DNA of 64,000 nucleotides, from the NCBI GenBank assembly GCA_000507305.1, contig DF239796.1, positions 98,897 through 162,896 on the forward strand, written 5' to 3'. Below, piece after piece: positions 25,201 to 33,900 of the stretch (position 1 is its first letter; each line of letters begins with the position of its first letter). The stretch is from Breviolum minutum Mf 1.05b.01 (Eukaryota; Sar; Dinophyceae; Suessiales; Symbiodiniaceae). The notes under the pieces were generated by a model. It was not told the origin of the DNA. It was given only the letters and a program-made list of their open reading frames with translations, and searched no databases. The translations under genes were made by a program, and so were the position numbers.

Positions 25201-28200
25201 ACCCTTTAATAAGCTTGGATGTAAGTTTAGTTGATGATTTTTTACGGATTCGATTTGTATGGTAAAATCACCATGAAAAAAGCATAATTTGGGATCATTT
25301 GGGGATTGTTTAAATGTTCCAAGTATCGAACAGTCGCAAATCCACGAAAAATGCCTAGGAAGGTTGACCAAAGTATTTTGGCTGCTTGCATTTTGGAGGC
25401 CGAAAATTGGCGTTCAGTCTTCAGCATGGCTCAGTGGAAACTTACCTTGCCCATATGCTCCATGTATGGAATATTTACCTACCATAATTTGAGCAATTGT
25501 AGGTAAATATTCCATACATGGACTGTTTGGGTTATAAATGAAAGGAAACTTTTTTCTGGAGGGAACTCATTTGTTCACTGCACCATGATTGCGTGAACAA
25601 AGGCCATTTTTACGAATTGAAAAAAAGTTGTTCCCTCCAGACCCGCTGTTCCCATGGGACGGCTGTCAGGAGAAGGAGGAACCCCGTGACTCCTTCTTTC
25701 GAGGTTTTTTCCGTTTGGGAACTCAGGAACGAAGTGCATCAAGGTGTTGACCCTCCCTGAAAACCATAGGGTTTATGGGATTCCTTAGGGTTTCCCTAGT
25801 GAATTATGGGATTTACCTGGGATTTGTGGGATGAAATTAGCATCTCCGTAAATTTGTTGAGTTGGTGACTTTTTACGGATTCGATCCCATGGGATGAAAC
25901 TCACCTAAACTCACCATCGTTTGGGAGATTTTTTTTGGAGAACTTGTTCCAAGCATCTCAAACAAATCTTAGAAACGGATGGTTGGAAGATAATCGTTTC
26001 CTTTTGGGTTTCGGCCTATTGCTGTTACCCCTTTGGAAACCCTAATTCATAGAGTCGTTTCGAAGACGGCTGATTGTCCGAACTTCATTTCGGTGCGATT
26101 CGGCTTCAGGGTTAAAAAAGCGAATCACCTTTTAACTTAGGGGGTTAAGATGATGAATAAACCTCCACCTGTTTAACACTCATAGGAGCTTTGCCAAGAC
26201 TCCACGAAGAGAAGCACCACTAAGGGTCTTGCCAGAGTCTTGTTTGTCCTTCTTGATTTTGATGGCAATTTCATAGGATCCCATGGCAACTGTATCTACA
26301 TCTATATAGTTGATGTTTATGGGAAGTGTAGGTAAACATAAACATACCTTGATTTTATGGGAATGGAAATGGTTCACTTAAATGGGGAACGCCGATGAAA
26401 GCCATTACAGATTCAGCAAAAAAGCATTTCCTTATTACAAAGTTCAAAATATGAGAAGGGTTCCCTTCAAAAACAGGTGGTTGAGGGTCTGGGGTATGTT
26501 CCAGGAGTATGGTGGAATTTTCTTGGAGGGAATCCCACTTTCCACGAGTTGAATCCTGGGTGGAGGGTGTGGATCCAATTCACATATGATGTTCCCTTAT
26601 GAGCGGACCCAATATCAACGATTCTCTTCTCAATATGTGTTGAGGTAGATGAACTCCCTTTAAATCCATGTATAAGTACATATCTAGGTGGTGGTTTCAT
26701 TTGTTTTAAATGTTTTGCCCCTACTTGGGAAAATGATCCAATTTGACGAGCATATTTTTCAGATGGGTTGAAACAAGTTGGAAACCCACCCAACTAGTTC
26801 TGGATTTATTCCATCACATATGAAATTTTCGGATCCCGGAACCTGAACCAATCAGGATGACTCACCGAATATGTCCATATGTGCTGGGGTCGATCAACTC
26901 GAAGTGTTAGCATAGGGAATGGTCATCAACCCAAATAGTAGGGTTTATATACCCAATAGTAGTGTTTGTATACCCAATATATGTGGGATGACCATTCCCC
27001 ATGTTCTGTAAGTTGACCATCCCATCCCCCCCAAGTTATAAGGAGTTGAAGATTCCAACCCAAGTGCACAATAAAAACCTCGAGGAAACTTGAAGGAAGG
27101 CGGAACCATCCCGGAGGCTGGGTCGAAATGGGTTGGATTGGAAGAAACATGAGCTGCTAAGCAGGTGTGTTTTTAGTCACTTGGACTCGTTTACTTGGTG
27201 TTTTTGGCCCTCACCACAACTTGAGGTGATGAAACTAGGGGTTTACTGGAATCAAATTTATCTCATTTTACAACTATAGGGAAATTGCACCCAAAAAATG
27301 AACTCCCGGAGATTCCGAGAAAAAAAAATCAGGTCGAGAACCCCAACCGCCCTTGGAGGTATACCCTCCCTAAAACTAACATAGCCCCTCAAAATTGGGT
27401 TTTCCAAAAGGAAACTAGTATTCCAACCATCCATTGGCAGGTGCTACGTTAGTTTCAGGGAGGGTAGTGATTTCTTTATCAGTGATCATCAATTGGAACC
27501 CATGATTTTGGAATATCAAACGTGACTGCCAAATGTGTTAGGTAGTTTTCGAGGAATTTCTCCACTGAACATGAGGATCCCTATTTTGAAAATCTATGTG
27601 ATATGATGATCCCTATCAGATGACACAGCTTCGACTGAGGTAGTCCCCCCCCCCCAAACAAAAAAACAGAAAAAATTGCCCTTTGAGGATTGAATGGATT
27701 GAGCTTTTTGGGGGATGAAAAAAATAGTTCTGGGATCAACATTCACCTGCAGCTTGGAAAATGATGGAAATGTTATGGGAAAAAACTCTCATAGATTTCT
27801 CCCTATTAACTAAGTGCTGGCCGGATTTCTTCCATCAACAGTATCCATCAAAGTGAATCTGTGCCCTAAAACGTTCTGGAGCTTTTGGAAGGCGTTTGCT
27901 GAAATTTTGCCTAGAAAAGTTGTGGTTTCATTAACCCCTGCGAACTGATAAGTTATGATCACCATGAGCTGTTTTTTGTGACTTTCATCATGAATTTTGA
28001 GGGAATTGCCTGATCTCCACTTTCCCGTAGAGTTTCGGTTCGGCAATTTTTTGGCGGCCTATTTTGAGAGGGAAAGATGGGAGAAAGAATGATCAAATTT
28101 CAAAGCGTGTGCAGTCAACTTTTGTGTAGAAACCCCTTTTTTTCCGGCCCTTGCACTCCCAAAAAAATAACATAGCTGACTTTGAAAAAAGCTGGACCAT

Positions 28201-30867
28201 GACTATGAATGAGTCGATGTATTTCCTGGCTTTTTAGGTTGTATAGGGAGTTCCACCCCTTTAAACTAATCTAGCTGGCTGCAAAATACCCAAGTTTCTT
28301 GGATTTGTTGAGTTGGTGACTTTTTACGGATTCTACCATGAATTTATCACCATCAAACCATCATTTGGGGAATATTTTTGGAACTTTTTCCAAGCATCGA
28401 AAAGGCAAATCTACAATACCCTTTCGATCGGGGAGATTGATATATTGACCGATCCAGTGTGAAGGGATATTCCACTTGGAGCATCGTCCCATGACTTGTA
28501 ACTTGTAAGTGGTTCATAAATGGCCTTATAAATGGGCAACTGGTGTTATAACTTATAACCCCTATAGCTGGAGGTTTTTCCCCTACAAAAAATCAACTGG
28601 TGACGACTTGGGCCTGGCAGCAGGACATCAATTTGGATGAAGCCCGAGAATTGGTTGATGAGGCCTCAGGGTTTCGGGTTGTTTTGGGTAGGCTTGGATT
28701 TGTTTCGACCATACTCAAAGACAAACCTGGCAGTATAAACAATGCAGTAAATAGGTTGGATTTTCACTACCAAGCTCAGGGTTGGTGTTTGGGATTTCTT
28801 CCATCAACAGTTTCACAGGGGTCATTAAATTTAATTATTGGATTTGTTTACTTGGTATGTTTTTATCTCCTACCATGGTAAAGCACCATCAAACTATCAT
28901 TTGGGTTAATACGTTGAATTCTTGGCAAGCATTTTAAGCAGATCCAAGTAGGTCAGATGGATGGAAAAAAAAAAGGTGACCACATCGGAGAAGTTGAGGA
29001 TGTTTTGCTAAACAGGGATTATTAAACTACACATGTTTGGGGTGGGATCAAACTTGATGGAAATGTATGGTAATCTGTTGATGGATTTTCTTTGTAATAA
29101 TGCATTGTTTAGGGTTGGTGTCATATAATGACCCCTGGGTAAGGCCAGACTTCAAAGATTGTTTTTTGAAGATTGACCTAATTTGGGGAAATGCCCTGCC
29201 TCAAAACTAACAGCGACTGGTTGTGGAAATAGGCCGGGTTTCCCAAAACCAAGAGGAAACCGGATCATTTCCCAACCGTGATTTTTCAAGGGCCCTTGCT
29301 TTTAGTTTTGAGGGAGTGTATTTCATAGGGATCTGCCCTATTGTGGGGGGATCAAGGGGGGGTTACCCCAACCCTGACAGTTGTCACCAATGGTCCCAAA
29401 AGCCCTCTGACGGGATTGCAGGCATTAAGTTGGCCACCCATTTCAAGTAAACCGCATTAAAAGGCGCAAATGTGATGCTAATTTTCGAAGAAATGCCCCT
29501 TGTGTTTGGTTGGTAATATCATGAAGCCTGTATTGAAAAAATCCCCCTGTAGACTCAAAGGGAGCCATATTTGGCAATAGCTTTTTACTTACTACTGTTG
29601 ATGGAAGAAATCCTGCACCACCAAGGATGATGATTATCCAATTATTTATAGGGTTTTAACCTTCTCAGGTGCAGGAGTTCTTCCATCAACCGTATCGTAT
29701 CATGTTAAGTTTCCACCAATGATCCCTTTTGGTCGATATTTGTTGGGCTCAGACCACCAAACCCTGACTAATCTAAGTACGTGTTTCTCCATCTATTTGG
29801 ATCTACCTTCAAAAAACAATCCTCAATTGGAGGTATACATACTAGTGTATCTGACATTGAACTTTATGAAATATTTGCTCGGCCAACATAAAATGTGTTT
29901 CTCGTTGATTTAAGAACGGATCCGTTAAAACGGAAGCTCCACATAGCTTCACTATCCATTGCAACTTGCAGTCTTTTGGGACAAGATATTGGAACAACTT
30001 GGAATTTATTGAAATCCGTGGAGCCTTAGATATTCCCTGCAAGTCAAAGATCATCAGAAGAATAGTCCCTGGAAGTGTTGAATTCAAATCTCCAAAAAAA
30101 CTATATTCTTTTCGGAAAGGTCATTTAAACAATAGTCGACTTCGACTCCCAGGGTATTTGTTACTTGGGATTAATGAAATCCTGACGGAGCAATCTATTC
30201 AGGAAGCCTAACAAGGAAACCAAGTCTATGTCAGGTCGCTGGTTAGTTCTTTTGACACATGTTGTGGGGAAGAAATAGAGCAGTGACATATCGTAGGTGT
30301 CTAGACCATGTCATAGACAATCGTTCTCACACATCCAACATCCTTTTGGTACACCCGAAAGGAAGCATATGACGTGGACAGGGCTTGGCCGGCCTTGGTG
30401 ACTCTGAACGGAACTGTGTCCTGCTACAAGGTGGCATTTGTGGGCACACAGTTTCGGGGAGTTCCAAAAACGGCATCCGAAGCTCCAAAGTGAGGAAGCT
30501 TTGGAAGTGGCTTTCTGCATTGGAGGAACCCCAGGACATCTTGGTGGGGGACGTCGTGGCTTCCGAGGACGCAAAGGATGTGGAATTCCACATCGACTAT
30601 GCCAAGGCGTTCTTGGAATTCCCCTATCGCGCCTCGGCCTTTGATGCGGGGAATCTCAGGATTTGCACCACACCCGTCCAGCGTGACCACTTGCTACCAC
30701 TTGCGTGACTCGGACGGAAATGGAACCTGGTGGTTTCGATTCTACATTTTCTTGATGCGCCCTTCAGGAACTGCGTGCGGTCTTTCTGGAAGCGCCAATT
30801 CTTTTCAAAATCAATGGCCAATGACTTTCAATAGTGTCGTTGTGCATGGTTTTAATAGAAGTAGGGA

Positions 30868-30905
<38 letters not shown>

Positions 30906-33900
30906 CTAGTTCTAGTTGGAATAGTAGTCGCAGTGGTAGTGGTAGTGTTAGTGGTAGTTGTTGTTCTTGTCGTTGTCGTTGTCCCAAACGCATGTCTTAC
31001 ACGAACTTGGGCGCATTTGACACTTGGTTGGTTCTTCTTTGTTTTTTTGCGTTTACAGTGGGATGCACAAGCTAATCTAAGTGAGGCCGATGAGTCCGCT
31101 ACAAGGTGTTCCATTTTTTCAACTTCTTGTTGGATGTACACCCAGCCGAAAAATGCAATAATTTGAAAGGGGTTTCAACCTAGCAAAGTAGACTCCCAAC
31201 GATGAAACTAGAGTTTCTAGGAGGAGTTTCAGCTGTTTCCCTCATCCTGAGGCTCATTTTCACGTGAAGCAAGTTACAACTTCCAATTTACAGTTTACCA
31301 CAGAAAGGTCAGTGTAGTGTTTCCCCGATGTTTAAGATAGCCCCTGAAAAAAGATTGTTGGAAGATGAACGTTCCTTTTGGGAAGGCTTATTTGTAGGGG
31401 CTATTTTATACTTGAGCAGTGTAAAAGTACGACTACTGGTTGGATGGTTGGCCATGCAGTCCCATTTGGCCAGGATGAGGACGATGATGATGAGCACATG
31501 TTGGAACTTCTTATGGATCCTTGGGTTCAACATGCAAAACGCTTATGAAATTTTGAGTTGTGAAAATCCTTAGATTGTTTTGGTTGTAGGGTCCATAGTA
31601 TGGTTATGTGAGTATGGTGTATTTACCTACATGTGGTTGGTCTTTTGATCCATGGACAATTTGGCATGAAACCTACCCTGAAGCATCCTAAACACCCAAA
31701 AGGCATCGCTACAAACCAACCAAAATTTCATGGAAAGTAACGTTTCCTAAAAATCTCTGGGATGCCGGCCTGGGTGTCAAGTATGATCCTGAAACAGGGT
31801 GTCATTGGGTAAGAGGTGTTTGCGTAGGGTTGAGGACTCTCAGGGTTTGTTGCATTTTGTGGCCAGTGATTTGTTTATGGAAATTTTAGTCACACGATCC
31901 TTTCCTGGGTGGTGGTTTCATTTTTTTTATTTTCCCCCCTATTCCCATTTTGACTAATATTTTTCAAATGGGTTGAAACCACCAACCAGTTTCCTTTTTT
32001 GGGTTCAAAAATGAAACGTTTCAGGGGAAAAAAGGTATCCCAAAGTTTGACAGCAAGTTATGGTTGGGGATTGCTTCACTCAGGGTCGTGGACAAGGTTT
32101 AGTTTATTGGGCTGTAGGTAGTGATGAACAAATGAACAGAGGATGACAATTTTCTCTACTAAAGGACAAGCGAATGAGCAACAAGGTGGGGATGGTTCCC
32201 ACCAACCAGGCCACATTTGTTGAACATCATTTGACCAGATTCTGAGCAACGATCTCAACAAAAAATCGTTGGAAATATAGCTAGATATCAAACAGTGTGT
32301 TATTTAAACGCAACATCTTCGGTTTGAAGGGGCGGAAACACATGGATAGGCAGCCTATAAAAAGGGGTCATCTTCCCCGGTGTGTCGGGCTGTTGCTTCA
32401 TGGACCCCAAGGAAAATGACTACGAGATGGGCTGCTGTGTCAGGGGACCTGTGGTTGAATTGAAGTCGTCAGGACCTGTGTTGGAACCATAAGATCCAAT
32501 GGGAAGGGGGGTATATCTTACCTTACCTACCAATTTATCATGAATATCAACCATCCATGGATTGCGGGGGATTTGTTTAGTTGGTGATTTGTTACGGATT
32601 TGATCCCATGGTGAATCACTATGAATTGAACCATCATTTGGGGAACATTTTTGGAACTTCTTCCAAGTATCTCGGCCAAGCAAATCCAACAAAATCATCC
32701 AAAACCTCTGCCAGTTCTTCAAAGTGATCTCGTTTGGACCCATAAGTAACCTTTTAGGGGCTGAAAATGCGACCTCCATTTGGGGAATCAAAGGGTCACT
32801 GTGAAGAATCTGGTGTTTCTTTGAGTTATTCCTAGGGGAGGAAACTCAACCCATCATGCAATTTGTTATTACGGGCTTATGTCATAGAATCCAAAATTTA
32901 AAAGGAAATGCAAAGCTGAAAGCTTGAACTTTCTCAGCAGCAAAATGGGCGAAACAACTACCTCTCAAAACGATCGTATAGTCGCGTGGAAATAGCTTGG
33001 TTGGTATTGTGTTTTTGTTAATGCTTTCTACACATAGGGTTTGCTATACCATCATGTCCCTTGTTTGGGGGTGCTTTGTTTGAACTATCACCCTATTTTG
33101 AAACGCTGAAACTGATGGCAATTCACTAAAAACCCCTGGGAGGAAAAGTGGTGTGTTGACAAAACTGACAACGTGAACCAGGCCCAGGCTCTTGAGGTCC
33201 CCAGGATTCTTCACAAGAAAATGGACGGAAACATGTTTTTTCCCTGAATCCTCTGCATGTTTGATGGTTTGCAACCCTGTTTTTTGTTGGATGTTTTGTG
33301 GACAAAAAGCTACGTAACGTAAGAGTATATGTTGGGGAAAACTCTCCCCAATGTTTCAGATGGTCTTTGACTTACAGGGGTTTGGAGTTTACCACTACTT
33401 TACGCAACCCCTATGTCAGACGCCAAATTGCCTCCTTAGGAGCCACGGTTTGTTGTCCGGCCGAACGTGTTTTCTCAAAGGTTTTTTGGTTGACCTGGTG
33501 ATTGTTTGATATACAAGGTGGGCCCAAAAACCAGTAATAAGGAGGGTTGTATCTCCATTTATAGGCAGGGGTTATAACGCCAGTTACCCAATTTGTCAGG
33601 CCAGTTATAGGGATTAGTTATAGGGGCCCCATAACTCCATTTCTAACTCGGAGGGGCCCACCTTGTATGGTAGGGATCCTTTCAGCTGCCCTTATGGATC
33701 CATAGTCCATGCATGGAATATTTAACAAATTTTACCATGAATCAATATCAGCCATTCATGGATCGGTAAAAAATCAACCGTTCATCCCATTGGAATCCGA
33801 TGCATTACTGGAAACTTCATCAAGTCAATCCTTTCAAACGAACCAAAGCCTTTGAGGTGCGAGATAGCCTTGTGCCATTTGCAGTCCGCTGGTACACCGG

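Noticed and set aside
30834..31166. Poly-Val / poly-Ser / poly-Thr ORFs
   Set aside because: Translation artefacts of the TAG trinucleotide run.
33478..33496. Missing NAP1 FW exon (reads VFWLT)
   Set aside because: Wrong place in gene order (between exons 13 and 14) and no coherent exon around it.
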